NCBI GenBank assembly: GCA_026874595.1
Contig: CM049312.1
Span: 75,937,429-76,001,428 of the forward strand
Reading direction: 5' to 3'
From: Sipunculus nudus
Taxonomy: Eukaryota; Annelida; Sipuncula; Golfingiida; Sipunculidae
DNA: 64,000 nucleotides
Translations under genes and position numbers: made by a program
The notes under the pieces: generated by a model
What the model saw: the letters and a program-made list of their open reading frames with translations, nothing else
Told to the model about the DNA's origin: nothing
Database searches by the model: none
In this document: one piece after another, positions 22,971 through 35,180 of the stretch
Layout: every line of letters starts with the position of its first letter
Position numbering within the stretch: position 1 is the first letter of the stretch

Positions 22971-23058
22971 TAGACTGGTACCCCGCTCTATTATGGCAAC
23001 GCTGCTCTAGGCCATCAATGCTCGGCTGAGGGCCATAATAGAGCAGGGTACCAGTCTA
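22971..23058. repeat. 27-bp stem hairpin
   Basis: 'tagactggtacc-ccgctc' (22,971 on) and '-gagcagggtaccagtcta' (ending 23,058) pair over about 27 bp with one mismatch, around a loop of about 33 bases. Flanked by G- and C-tracts. Could be a small inverted-repeat element or fold-back; RNA function is not supported by anything else. Confidence 0.8.
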
Positions 23059-23826
23059 TCTGGAACCACGCCCCCCCCCCCCCCCCCCCTCTACTTTAGA
23101 GAGCGCCCCTGGATTAGAGGTAGACCTTGTCCTGTTCGTTTCGGAGGTATCGCACGGTGCAGGATAAAATATATACAGTATCTTTGCTTTAAGTGACCCT
23201 GTTATCTACATCACAGTCTGGTAGTGCTTATGATAAGTAGGTCAGATCAGCTGTTGTTTACAGCTCAGGCGATTTTTTACCCGTGCAGCTCGCATAATCC
23301 AAGGTTCACTATACTGCCATACACAATAAAGAACCTAGATGCTGTATTTACTACGTTAGGGCACGCATAATCACTAATAATTCGTGTGATTTTCCATGGT
23401 ATTATTTTCCAGCATTATTGCTCGTGTACGTCATTAAAATCATGCATAATATAATTTATCATGTAGGAATATCACAAAATTGACGCAGACTGTTTCCGAA
23501 AACTGTCTTAGTTTTCGTGGGTGATTGCCGCGCGAATGTGAATAGCTATCTGAAGGTGAACTTGCTAGCTGAAAGCAGGGGCTGTCGGTCAACACGAGAA
23601 GACGGGTCGGCAGGATCAGATAAACAAGGTACAGCGTATTAATATTTAACCAGTAATGATCCTCATGAATGTGCTCTGTACTTTTTTTTACATTTTCTGT
23701 TGTCACAATGAGCTATAGAGCCTCTATAGGTATTATCACTAGCGAATATAAACTATAAAAAATACCCCATAGACAATTCAAGTCCGAAACCAAGACCCAT
23801 TTCATCGTTTAGCCACTGGGCCTTAA

Positions 23827-23891
<65 letters not shown>

Positions 23892-25694
23892 TATATCCCT
23901 TAATATATAGGGTATGTTCTCACTTTATATACAACGGCAGGATAATCATACCACGTGCTACCTAAGCTAGTGGCGTAGGAACCAGGCTAGTGGCGTAGGA
24001 ACCAGGCGAGGGGGGCGTTTGCCCCCCCCCCCCCCCCCCCAGTGGTATTATGGGGGGGGGGGGGGGCAGGAGTATATTTCCGCACCCCCCCCCCCAATTT
24101 AATTAACCTTAGGAACCCATGAAACAGACAATCTCACAGCAGAACTCATTTGCCCCTAAATCAGATACACCTGATATATTTATAAAAAAGATGTTTGCTG
24201 TAGAAATTGAATATATTTGATGGAAATTGAATAAATGTGATGTAATTTGGAGCCAAGTTTTTATCAAAAATTGTCCCATCTGGTTGCAGGAGAAGCCAAC
24301 TTTTATGAAGTTCGCCCCTCACCCAACAATTTAGAGTTATTTAAATCCACTGAATACGGGAATTGCTAAGCCGTTACATATAGGCCTGCTCGTGAGCATG
24401 TATATATTCTTACACTATGGTGTCCCGATGTGTCCGTTAAGGCCGTATGTGCATCCGATCCTAGGTCCCTATATGCGTGAAATTATCCACAGGATCATGG
24501 TATATATACATGTATAGCCATGTAATGTACATATACATTCTATGGTATGAGCCACAAAATGTACACATTCTATAGCTTTTTAATGTTTATCCGACATGTA
24601 TACGCATATGGACGCACAAGGAAACACAGCTTAAACTGCTAAATGTTTAATTGTAGACAGGCAAAAAAAAAAAATAAAATAAAATAAAAATCATCATTGC
24701 TAACACCGCTTCACCTCGTATATATATTAAAACAAACAATCATCATTGTAAATAACACCCCGACTCGCCCCCTCCCACCTCATATAAGTACCCCCCCCCC
24801 CCCCCTCCGCTCCCCCCTGCGGATCAATGGGACATGATTGGGAGAATTTATAGATGTGTGCTGTGATAATTTGCTCTAGATTAACCATGTTAGTTTAATC
24901 ATAACTAGCAAGTCTTTTTGTCCATTAAGTAAATTCATACAGTCAGTTCTTCATAATCGAAACCCGCAAAATAATAAATTTGCATATTTAAGTTTACTCA
25001 GTTTATTCTGTAAATACACAGGTGCATATGCATGTTCAGTTCTTTCCTGGCTGCCGAGGTTTCCTCTAGTACTGTAATAGAAATTACTCTTAAAAGTTAC
25101 TCCCTACTTCTATTCTTCACATAAAGAACCATAAATCCATGAGTATTTAAAAATGGATTTACCGGTAAAGCTATGACGTTAAATTCTTGTATATATAAAG
25201 TGGAGAATGCTGCGGGCTTTTGTAGTAATAAAAAAGGTCACGGAAATCGCCCAAAATTGACCGGAGGCAATACGATTCTGTTTTCAATTTTGAAAGTTTT
25301 AATTATTATTACAATAAGTTTGCAAAATTCTGACGTAGATGTAAAACGTTTCCAAAAAAAAACCTACCTAAACTATTACTTTAATATGACTGAGAATCTT
25401 TAATGAGGCTAAATTTAAAGTCAGTCCTTTCTTATTCAACTGTTTTATTCACCTGAAACGTGTCCCCACGATATTTGTACTGTATTACGATGAATATATT
25501 TTAATAGAAGATATAATTTTTAGCATTTCAAATCCTGTTAGACTTGTTTTGCTGATGTAGCAAACAATTTTGCAGATATCTGACAGTGATTGTATATATG
25601 AATGAAGGTTTGAGTGTCATATTATAAAGTTGACGTCTACACTGTTATATATAATATACGGTACACATGAATTTTACATAAATGTATGTTTCAG
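23059..25694. other. non-genic upstream of thioesterase copy 1
   Basis: Contains poly-C, (AT)n at about 23,828-23,890, a doubled 'gctagtggcgtaggaaccag' at about 23,967-24,007, long C and G tracts at 24,019-24,095, and a poly-C at about 24,790. No motif-bearing frame. A 5' exon for copy 1 is expected somewhere here but not identified. Confidence 0.4.
23828..23890. repeat. (AT)n microsatellite
   Basis: Long uninterrupted AT repeat. Confidence 0.95.
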
Positions 25695-25695
25695 A

Positions 25696-25770
25696 ATGAA
25701 CACGGGTGATATCAGGAATGAGTGCGTATTCAGACTACCCACGCTTTCATACGATGACTTTGATTTGACA

Positions 25771-25771
<1 letters not shown>
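25696..25771 (+). CDS. thioesterase-like copy 1, exon 1
   Basis: Begins with an ATG one base after a 3'-splice-like 'tgtttcag|a' and reads MNTGDIRNECVFRLP, then TLSYDDFDLT. It ends 'gacag|gtaata', phase 1. The same 25-codon exon with ECVFRLPSLSYDDFDLT occurs at 34,121 and 43,996, so its reading is supported by conservation. The acceptor just before the ATG implies an upstream non-coding exon. The donor is the first unit of an (AAT)n microsatellite and is weaker than the GTAAG of the paralogues. Confidence 0.75.
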
Positions 25772-25814
<43 letters not shown>

Positions 25815-25850
25815 AATACGTGTAATAATAATAATAATAATAGTAGGTAT
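25772..25850. repeat. (AAT)n microsatellite at the intron 1 donor
   Basis: AAT repeats run from the splice donor itself through about 25,811, then again at 25,822-25,840. Confidence 0.9.
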
Positions 25851-25926
25851 AACAAAACGATTGCAATAATGACAGTTAAACAGTGTGACAGGAAATCAAA
25901 ATCAAATCTTTGAACGGAAAAAAATA

Positions 25927-26056
25927 CAGTGAAACCTGTCTGAAAGACCAACTGCACCTATCTAACAAGACCACCTGTCTAATAAGGCCACCTGGCTTTT
26001 AGGACCATGCACTTTTGGCCTGTCCCACGGATGGTCATTTTACACAGGTTTCACTA
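25927..26056. mobile_element. pogo-like short DNA element (MITE) in intron 1
   Basis: Begins CAGTGAAACCTGTCTG after TA and ends with the inverted ACAGGTTTCACTA. 130 bp with inverted ends like those at 33,350 and 48,717. Right TA flank not kept. Confidence 0.6.
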
Positions 26057-26381
26057 TGTGTACACCAAGTCTCAGCAAACCTGACATGTGTATAACCGGT
26101 CCGGTACAATATAAAATATTAAAGTATAATGACGTATAATATGGTCTCGCGTGACATCTAATTCAGAACAAGAAACACTTTTATTTCTTGTGTGTAGATC
26201 TCCGATGAGTCTACATATAGTATTATTTAAAGTATATATTGATTGCGATAATTAGATTTGTGGAATTTTCATAAATATGATTATGTGTGCCATAAAAAGT
26301 GTATTTACTTTTGCATAGTAGACAAGGTATTGTAACAAGCATTTTTATAAATGGTGTTAATTTAATGTATTGCTTTTTAAG

Positions 26382-27145
26382 GTCGACCGTCACCATGGCG
26401 ACTTAGTCATAAATTCGAAACATACCAAATACAGGCTTCAATTAAAAAGCAACTTCCGGGTAACGAGCAACTGCTTGACGCTGACCTTTTGAACTATGTG
26501 CTATGGGCTGATCTACATATTCATGAGGCCTTTTATATGATACCAAAAGAAGACCTGTTCAAACATCCTGTTCAGATAGACTTTAAGCTGAATTCCGTGG
26601 GTTCATCATCTTATGTGGTCAGAAGTGTCTTGAAAGACCAGGTGACTGGAAAAACGCTGGCATACCAAGATATGATGAACGTAGGAGTAGACAAAGAAAC
26701 AAGACGACCAAAAAAGTTGCCACAAGAATTTTTCCGTCTGAATGACGAACGCGTGTATAAGACGAAGTCACCAAAATATAACCGGTTTGATCCATCAACT
26801 TTGTGTAAAGTTCCATTTGTTTACGAATTCGTTTCTTCCGAGACTGATGTTGATCTAAATATGCATATAACACGCAATGTTTACGTCAGACAGGTTTTAA
26901 ACTGCTTCAGTCAGGCATTTTTCTGTGGCCATTTCCCGTATCTGAAAGAACACCTTGGGGATCTTAAGTTTAAAAGGTGTACATTTCTGCATCTTGATGA
27001 TTATAAACCTGGTGAGCATGTTGCCATACACATATATGAGGACAAGCAGAATTCGCGTGTCTTTTATTTTAGATTTGAAAAGGAGAGAGAGACTATTGCA
27101 GAGGCTGTTGTCGAATTTCACCCGCGATGTCACAGTAAAATATAA
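26382..27145 (+). CDS. acyl thioesterase-like (double hot-dog) copy 1, exon 2
   Basis: Starts after 'ttttaag' and continues the phase-1 codon of exon 1 as G-RPSPWRLSHKFETYQIQ, well upstream of the first in-frame ATG at 26,489. Ends with a TAA at 27,143-27,145; AATAAA at 27,415-27,420. The joined protein is 279 residues. The first half carries VGSSSYVVRSVL, then LAYQDMMNVGVDKETRRPKKLP, typical of a hot-dog thioesterase strand/turn. The second half carries DVDLNMHITRNVYVRQVLNCF (residues about 181-201), like the DxNxHVNNxxYxxWxLE motif of acyl-ACP thioesterases. It is the most divergent copy. Likely role: hydrolysis of a fatty acyl thioester in the cytosol; substrate unknown. No signal peptide or membrane segment seen. 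Confidence 0.7.
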
Positions 27146-27744
27146 CTCGTTTATAAGGGGATTGAGATATGATAATAATGGTGTCCTAAGAAGTATGAGC
27201 CTCGGTGGTAATATATACATTCTACACAAATCAGCAATTGATTGTATCTGATCCGGTGCTGGATTTTAGTGTACCAGAATATATATGTTCTGCCGATATA
27301 TCGTTCAATTTAAAAATTAATTAGAAATAATTATATTTCAATTATCTCTGCATTCCTTAATTCTGTTTATAATATATGCGAAACGAAAGCACACGGGTTT
27401 GAAAAGTTGATCTCAATAAACAAGTCGTGTATGGATTTGTAATGTTTCCTGTTCATTGCTTCTGCAATGCAGAAAATAAAAGTGGTCTAAAATGTAGCAG
27501 ATACATATTTGGAACAAAGATAACGTTTGTTATGGGATTCTTTATGCATACAGACTAGTCAGGCTATACGTATTTTTTTCCTACTTACATATGTTAAATA
27601 AAACGTATTTCAATATGGCTCGATAGATATTACTGAGGCAGGAACTTTTTTTGGCTATCTGAATTCGTCACACACTGAAATGATGGCTTTCTCTCATTTG
27701 CAAATAATTAAATTACCCGTTAGGTTAAGCAAGGATCCTAATAC
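27146..27744 (+). other. 3' UTR and flank of copy 1
   Basis: Non-coding, with AATAAA at 27,415 in the context 'tgatctcaataaa', conserved in the other copies. Confidence 0.6.
27415..27420 (+). terminator. polyadenylation signal, copy 1
   Basis: AATAAA about 270 bases after the stop. The equivalent hexamer in copies 2-4 sits in a 'tgatatcaataaagatt' context. Confidence 0.65.
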
Positions 27745-28210
27745 TATTTTTACTTTGCCAACGGAATAAATTACCTTCTGCCAAAGATGCATCCTACCAT
27801 AACATTATACTTATGCAAGTCACACTTCGCTTTGTGTAAACAATTTTGTCAGCTAACATGCCATTCTACATACAAGCATGCAAAAGGAACTGAATTTTTT
27901 CAATAGCAACACTGTTATGTCAGAAACACGATTGTGTAGTGAAAAAAAGTCCAATATAGGAGATGAGGGCCTTAATTCTGGAAAGTATTAGAAAGTATAT
28001 ATAGACCATTTTATAGGAAAAAATAAGAAATATAGGCATAGCCGGTGGAACATCACCTGTAAAATATTGAGTGTGTGTGTGTGTATCATGTTTGTTACTA
28101 CTAACTAGCTATTAATGTTGAAAACATATAGGTGTTCACCTTTGCAAAATGAAAAATGCCTTTCCGTGTACATGTTTGCCTGTCTGGGACAGGCGGAAAG
28201 GCGTTATTAC
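27745..28210. repeat. dispersed repeat family A, copy 3
   Basis: Colinear with 2,300-2,770, ending 'gtttgcctgtc-tgggacaggcggaaaggcgttatt'. Confidence 0.7.
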
Positions 28211-29229
28211 AACACTTGTTAAGCCTCTAATTTTTACATGGTAGCTTTTTATTAAAATAGCGTACCTATGCTAAGGGATATTTTTACCTATCCAAACAGA
28301 AGTTGAGACCGTCTCTCCATGTTGTCCATACATAAAGGATAAAAAGGGACGAAGGGCGCGGGCGTAAACTGAGAGGGACCTGTGAATCATGATACAAAGT
28401 CATAATAGAACTCCCATTCCAAGGCTTGGATCAAAATTTTGACATCGGCTTGACGGAGGCTTATATGGCTGTGATTTATTTTATTATAATGAAGAAAAGG
28501 CAGTTTCGGCTACCGAGGCAAACTTTCCGATAAAAAAACAGCCTCGTTATTGATTACTGCTGCATTTACACACGTAAGTCAATCGTGAATGTAATATTTT
28601 TTTAATTAGTTTCCCAACAGAATAACGTCACTTTTTGTCTTACCTCGGGAAATTACAGTACGACAGGCAGATGAAAATGAAAAAGTCCTGTTAGAAATGA
28701 CGAGCACATTAATGTATACTAGAATTTATCCGAAGTCTTTAGCTTGTACTGCCACCTGAGCGTCTTTAGTTAATTAAAATCGAAGTTTGTGTGGCAGTCT
28801 AGCGCCAGGACGTACCGTTAGCGCATCGTTTGGTTACGCTTGTCTTGACTTTACTCCTAGGCATTCCAGACACTTTCACGTAAGCCCAAGTTGCTTTTTA
28901 ATTACGGGTTTAGTGGAAGTTAAATTGCATGTTCTTGTGTCTGACTAGTAAAGCGAGTCTGTAAAAACAACCTTATTGGCAAGGAACTGACCTATGGTGG
29001 CTCGTATAGGACACAGAATTTTATTTTACCTGGTTCCCACGCGAAAGTACTCGTTGCCACGCGATAATTATCTCGTCCCAACGTGAGAGTATCTCGTTTC
29101 CACGCGTCAGTTTACCATGCTATACCAAGCCCTATTGTGGACTTGAATGCCTGTTGTCTGTTGTATGTCGGGGCGATAATGCAACTTTAATTGTTTGTAT
29201 GTGCGTTCAGTTCTTTTAAATTGTTTCTA
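28211..29229. other. non-genic stretch
   Basis: No motif-bearing frame. About 29,035-29,110 has a degenerate tandem motif of the form tCTCGTTnCCACGCG, repeated three to four times. Confidence 0.45.
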
Positions 29230-30150
29230 TCACATAGTTTTATTAACCTCTCCCTGTCAAATGCGTGTCATGCACTTGTGATAAATAAACTGGTAAATAA
29301 TATGTTTACAAAGTCATATAGTTGTGTGTATGGGGAGTATGATATCACAGTTATACAGTTTTCTTTTTGCCTGCTTGCGTTTTCCTTGAAAAAAGATATT
29401 ATTGTAGGAAAAGTGACAACACTGAGAATATTGATATTATGACAGAAGTAAAGTTTTATACGTTTATATATACATGCCATTCATTTGCATCTTATATAAT
29501 ATTTATTTATTTCATATTTGTTGGATTTTATCGATTTGCACTTTTACTCCTATTTGCATATTACCCGTTGTTGCGTTGAGACAGGTCCGCTGGACTTTGT
29601 TCAGGTTTTGGATTGTTCACCGGGCATTGTTCACTGCGATAGCCGTTTCGCAAATACATCAAACATTTCTAAGGATATATGGCAATATTTGAAAAATGAT
29701 CACCATAAGGGTATATTTTGCGTCGTTCTCGAAATTGCAAAGCCAAAAAGAGGACAGTTTTGAATCGTGTCCACAGAGCAGTTGCTTGATAACGGTTGAG
29801 TGCCATCACCCTCCTTTTTAAAATAGATTGATACAAATTATTCTGATTGGGAGCTGACACAAAGACACACTCCAGACTACCTTGCATTTGTTTACACAAT
29901 AAAAAAAAAACCGAGTGCAATATAACTAAAAATGCGTGTTTTATATTCATATCAAGCAATCATAAAACTTAAAGCCACCTTCCATTCGACAGATGATGCT
30001 ATTCAATTCCATATAAACACCTGTGCATACACCGTTTCATTGATGAGTAGGCCTACACAGGCAGTTTTCACCGCAATGACTTCACAGAAAACAAGTTCAA
30101 TGACACGGTGAAAATACATGTATACACACACGGAGCTATTTTTTACAGCG

Positions 30151-30246
30151 GCAACAAGAGCATAGTATCAGCACTTTCCCCCATACCACGCGTGTGATCT
30201 GATTTGTACTATACGTCTGCAGTCGGAACTCTATACGTTCAAGTAT

Positions 30247-30302
<56 letters not shown>

Positions 30303-30304
30303 AG
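30151..30304 (+). promoter_or_regulatory. recurrent module 1 (candidate promoter/5' exon)
   Basis: GCAACAAGAGCATAGTATCAG..., TACCACGCGTGT, CGGAACTCTATACGTTCAAG, an (AT)n insertion, then 'gag|GTATGT', a strong donor-like end. Five relatives occur at 30,434, 37,744, 41,894, 50,425 and 59,182. Confidence 0.4.
30247..30300. repeat. (AT)n microsatellite
   Basis: Uninterrupted AT repeat inside recurrent module 1. Confidence 0.95.
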
Positions 30305-30433
30305 GTATGTGAAACTGATGTTTATCTTGCATTTTGAAAGATAAACATAATCCTGTCATTCGCAGCTAAGCCCCCACCCCCTAAAAAATAAACTCTCAGT
30401 CTCTCTAAGTCTGTTATGTTAGAATTTGCAGCG

Positions 30434-30540
30434 TACAAGAGCATCGTATCAGCACTTTGCCCCGTACCACGCGTGTTATCTTATTTGTTAACTATACGTC
30501 TACAGACGGAACTCTAAACGTTCAAGTATAAATAGAAAAG
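30434..30540 (+). promoter_or_regulatory. recurrent module 2 (candidate promoter/5' exon)
   Basis: Local tandem copy of module 1, ending AAAAG|GTATGT. Conserved 'gtatcagcactttgccccgt' and 'gttcaagtataaata'. Best candidate first exon for copy 2 (exon 1 at 34,121). Confidence 0.4.
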
Positions 30541-31170
30541 GTATGTAAAACTTATGTTTATCTTGCATTTTCAAAGATTAAATAATTCTGTCAATCTCAG
30601 TCTCTCTTAAGTCTGTTATGTTAGAATTTGCAACGTACATACGACAGAAAATGTTAAGTACAGGGTCATAGCGTGACCTCCGTGTGTGTGTGTGTGTGTG
30701 TGGGGGGGGGGTGCATTAACCTAGATTTTGGACTGGCATGGTCAATAACGGCCTATAGATCTATAGCCGTCAGCCGCCTGTACATTATTAGGGACGAAAC
30801 GTCATATGACCTAGCCTAATATATAATTATTAGGATGGGTAGGCTGTTCCGCCTGCCCATATGTATTGATTTAAGAGCACTAAAATGCCTTACAATAATT
30901 TAGGGCTTAATAAGCTTTGTTTTTACTGATACGGATATTGTGAAACATATCATTTTGTACCAAGGGATCTTATACAAAATCAATCAGTAACAAATTGTCG
31001 ACAGTTTCAAAGTGGTTTTTACCTTAGGCATTTTGGTTCATGAAGACTCGGATCTTACAGCCAATAGCCAAAACAACATTCGCAGTGAGTGCATATATGT
31101 AGCGACAATATGTAGGCCTATAAAATGTATATTTCTCTACTTTTAATGAATAAAAACATTTAAAACTGAG

Positions 31171-33349
31171 AATTCATTCGCGTTATTGCACAACTGAACT
31201 ATATGTGAATAAAATGAGACACCCGAGATCATCAGGGGCATCTCCCTTTCACAGATGCAGTCTGTATACAGAGCTTACTTTTAGTTCGACCCAAGTGTGT
31301 ATATTTTATGTGATGACTTTAAGGCACCTTCAAATAAACTGACAATTAAAGCGCCATTTCTATACAAATGTACTGTACTGCCAATCTTTCGAAATCAGTT
31401 GAATGCTCATTAACATGAAAAAACTAATGACTGTGACGAAAAGACAAACACATTGTTCATTTAGATGATAAACAATAACGTATATAATATCGTAGGTGGG
31501 CCTATGATTTGGGTTTATTCAACAGGGGCGGACTGGCCCATGTAAAGGGCAAACAGTTGAACCGATAAATACAGACCAATAAAGACGACTGTCTGGATAT
31601 TTGTATAATTTGACTTACAAAGACACAGAGGCCAAGACCCTATTTTCATGGTACACACCCATGTACGGTAGCCCCGTGTACAGTTATATGCATATATCGG
31701 AGTTCGAAATAGTGGCGACAAGACATAAAGAGGCATCGTTTCACAAAGATGAACAAATTTCTTCACAAATGATGAAGACGGTCGGGCCACCGCACCACCC
31801 CTTCCACACCCGGCCTACGCTCTTGAAGTATAAAACACAGTGTACTCAGAAACGGAATGTGGCAGAGTATCGTGTTCTCGATTGTTTCACAAGGGACCCT
31901 AGAAAGAAGTTTTTTGCACACACATAATCTTTTATACATCATTTGAGAGCTAGTTTCCAGAAGAATATGGATCTAACATTTTACTCAGAACTAAATAAAA
32001 TGTGAAGAAATAAATCCTATATTTGGCATTGTAAAAAGGTATTAAGTTGATAGAAATTGGCATTTTCAGAGAATACATGCACTCAGACTGAGAAACAAAT
32101 TATTGGTTCTTAATACCATGTTTACCTAAAGGAACAATATATTCTTCAACTTTTCACTGTCAGTTCAGCATATTTGAAGTTATAGCATTTTTAAAAAGGT
32201 CAAAACGGTAATTTTTCATAATGAGAGGGATCGAAATCTAAGAACAACACTAAGTTACCACTGCTTATTGAACCATTTCACTCATATACTTTGTGTTAAA
32301 GAAAAGCCTCATTGAATGCTTATTTCAGAAATAATTTTGAAATTCACCACTTTCATTAACTAATTGAAATTAATTAATTTTAAAAGGAGATGGAATCTAC
32401 GGACACTTGCCTTTATAAAGTTAATTGGCAATGGTTCCTGACAATGCGCGCAAAAACAATTAAAATCCTCGTGTCATCAGACACTTTTTGTGGACAGCCC
32501 TCAACCTTTAGTTCTGCATGCACAATTTAAGACTGTGAAAAAATGTTTCTTGTACAACAGACTAACTGCTGGCCACATAACCATGATAACTTATAATGGT
32601 ATAAATTATTTTCCAAGTCCATAACTACTAACAGTAACATTACAATATATTTCATCTGGCGTGTCACCTGTAAGAAAAGTTGAAAGCAGGCGAAATCGGC
32701 ATTTTTTCTCAAGTATTATACTAATTTTTTTACTACTAGAAAATTAATCTGCAACGTTGTAAAAGTCATTATTAAAAGGTAGAGCTCCAGACCTTTAAAA
32801 GGAAATATAATTTGTGATGGTTCAGTAATTAGTGTTCAAGTAATAAGCTTTTAAAGAAATGTTAAGTCCCGAGAACGCCATACTTTGCCTCATGTCAAAC
32901 CACAAAACCCGCAAGACTCTTATTCAGACTGTGATGGGTTAACAGCTAAATAGATTACGAGACACGTGGTATCGAGTTACATCGCAGGTCAGCTCAGGAA
33001 CAAAGACAATCCTTAATACTACTGAATGGACAGGACCCTTGGCAGAAACAAAGAAAGTACCCTGGCTTATAATGGCACAGAATCCATAAAATAAGAATAT
33101 TTAATGAAGATCCGGATTGCCTAAAGCATTTAATACATAAATGCTGCTATATATACACAGGATCATCAAGTATACCGGAGGTAAATGGAGGGTCGTATTT
33201 CATTCTGGGTCCTTTTATATTACCTACATTATGTTAACATGGACTTAGGTGATACATTTCAAGGGGCGGGTCGTAAGGAGGTTGGTAGCTGTCAGAAGGT
33301 GCTTGCATGGGCTGAGGTCATGGTTTGAGGCGGATACCGGAAGGTTTTA
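31171..33349. other. non-genic stretch
   Basis: No shared repeats with the partner block here. The 108-residue frame at 31,601-31,927 has no recognisable domain, no upstream promoter signs and no paralogue; I do not call it a gene. Confidence 0.4.
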
Positions 33350-33527
33350 CAGGAAAACCTTCGCCTAACGACCACCTCGGTTTAGCGACCATATCAAAGT
33401 AACGACCACTTTTTCACGGTCCCCATTCACTTTTGCTCTTTATATCAGATCTCGCGTTGACAACCACCTCGGAAAGCGACAACTTTATCAAGGTATCGTT
33501 GGCTGTTGTAATTTCGAGGTTTCATTG
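33350..33527. mobile_element. pogo-like short DNA element (MITE)
   Basis: 178 bp. Left end CAGGAAAACCTTCG, right end inverted CAATGAAACCTCGAAA, with TA on both sides. Internal 'acgaccacctcgg' repeats. Confidence 0.65.
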
Positions 33528-34120
33528 TAACTGTATTGTATTTTTGGACTGATTTTTTTCTTTTCGTCGGAGGGTTTATCGAGAGCAGGCACGGTGTTTC
33601 GAAATACCGATTGATCCATGACAACAGACACAATTTTCGACGGCTCTGACAAAAATCGATATTACATCTATAAACCACGGTCTTGTTTCACCACTGTGAT
33701 GGAGCAACGGGGAAACGAGCTGGCTGAATACTTAATCGCGATACATTTAAGAATAATTAGTATGGTAAATAAACCATGGCTCTTTTTTAATTATTCTGAA
33801 TCTTAAGGCAAGGAAAACATTAAAGCAAAGCTTCTGTCAGTTTATCGAAGTGTATCTTGGCGCGCTTGGTACAGTTCTGAACATGGAGCCTTGCAATGAT
33901 AGATATTGTTTCACTTTTTAAATAAAAAAGATCTCAATGAGTTGCCATAGTAGTAATGAACTAGAAAAGTATTTTTAAAACTAATACATGATTGAAATGT
34001 TTTAAGAAACTTGGTTCATTTTTTAATCTGATAAAACTGAGTCTTCACGCTGATTTTGCAAAGTATACAGTTTTTCAAACTTCACTTAAACACATGATGT
34101 ATATTTATGTGTATTACAGA

Positions 34121-34197
34121 ATGGCCAAAACTGGGAGAAGGAACGAGTGCGTATTCAGACTGCCATCACTTTCGTATGATGACTTTTGACTTAACAG
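34121..34197 (+). pseudogene. thioesterase-like copy 2, exon 1, frameshifted
   Basis: Same exon as copies 1 and 3: ATG after 'gtattacag|a', reading MAKTGRRNECVFRLPSLSYDDF. There is one extra T in the run at about 34,184-34,187 (tttt against ttt), which produces TGA at 34,187-34,189. Length from ATG is 77 nt instead of 76, so splicing to exon 2 would be out of frame. Donor GTAAG at 34,198 is intact. Either copy 2 is inactivated or this is a sequencing error in a short T run. Confidence 0.75.
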
Positions 34198-35180
34198 GTA
34201 AGATAATAATAATATTAATAACAATAACAATAATAATACATGTAAAAATAAATAACAATAGCAATAATAATAATAATAATAATAATGATAATTATAATAA
34301 ATTATAATAACAGCTAAGATAATTGCAAAAATGACAATGAAACAGTATGGGCGGAAATAAAAGCAAAATCCCTGAATTCCAAGTCACACTTTGTAAGTCT
34401 AATTTTAAACTTAAAGCAAACGTTCCAAATAGCCCCGTTAGACTAAAAATACAATAACCAAGTAAAGTCACATACGATATATTTGATTGATCTGAATTCG
34501 TACATATATTTAGAAAGGGAATATGGCTAATAAGTCTCAGGCGTGCTGAAGTATACACAACAGCAAAAGACTGGATGTAACAATAAACAAGAGTATAAAC
34601 AGACATTTAACAGACCAGTGTACAAAGATATAACCCGACAATGTCCCTAGATTCTTTGTAAAGCTGAACAAAAAGGAAAGCTAAATTACCTGTATAACAA
34701 AAGTCCACAGAACATGATCTACGGTATGTCGGATGTCTAAGAAAACTATATATCCCCTAAATTATAACCGGAACAATCAACCGATCAGTATTATACAATT
34801 AACCAGAAAATCCATAGCCACTTACTTGACCATACTCGGGTATTTCAGTTAACAGAATCTTGTGTAACACGAAAGTCTTCTGCAACAGGTTATAGGGACC
34901 CTGTCTTTTAACCCCGTATAAAGATGTTTCAAAGAGAATCTAATTAGATAAATTTTCAATTTTGAGTTATGTCTGAGCGTATCCTGGTCTGTCCTGCAAA
35001 CATATTCATGATAATTTTGACTTACTGAAACGAACGTGTCGACTTTCAAAGAATAAGCTCCTCAGCTAAGTCCACACCTGTCATATACTTGCCTTTGTAA
35101 AATTCGCAAATCATAATGTAATAGTCAATTTTCAATTGCTGTTGTGTAAGAAATTAATTGAAAATATTTCTTTTTTTCAG

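Noticed and set aside
25173-25403. 76-residue frame upstream of copy 1
   Set aside because: No motif and no conservation upstream of copies 2 or 3.
26619-26873. Minus-strand frames opposite the thioesterase exons (also 35,741, 47,777 and 56,542)
   Set aside because: Shadows of the plus-strand coding exon, conserved only because that exon is conserved.
29268-29763. Overlapping 70-80-residue frames partly repeated at 39,296-39,645
   Set aside because: Repeated only because of the block duplication; the frames are not maintained between copies.
31601-31927. 108-residue frame
   Set aside because: No domain, no paralogue in the duplicated block, no splice or start context.
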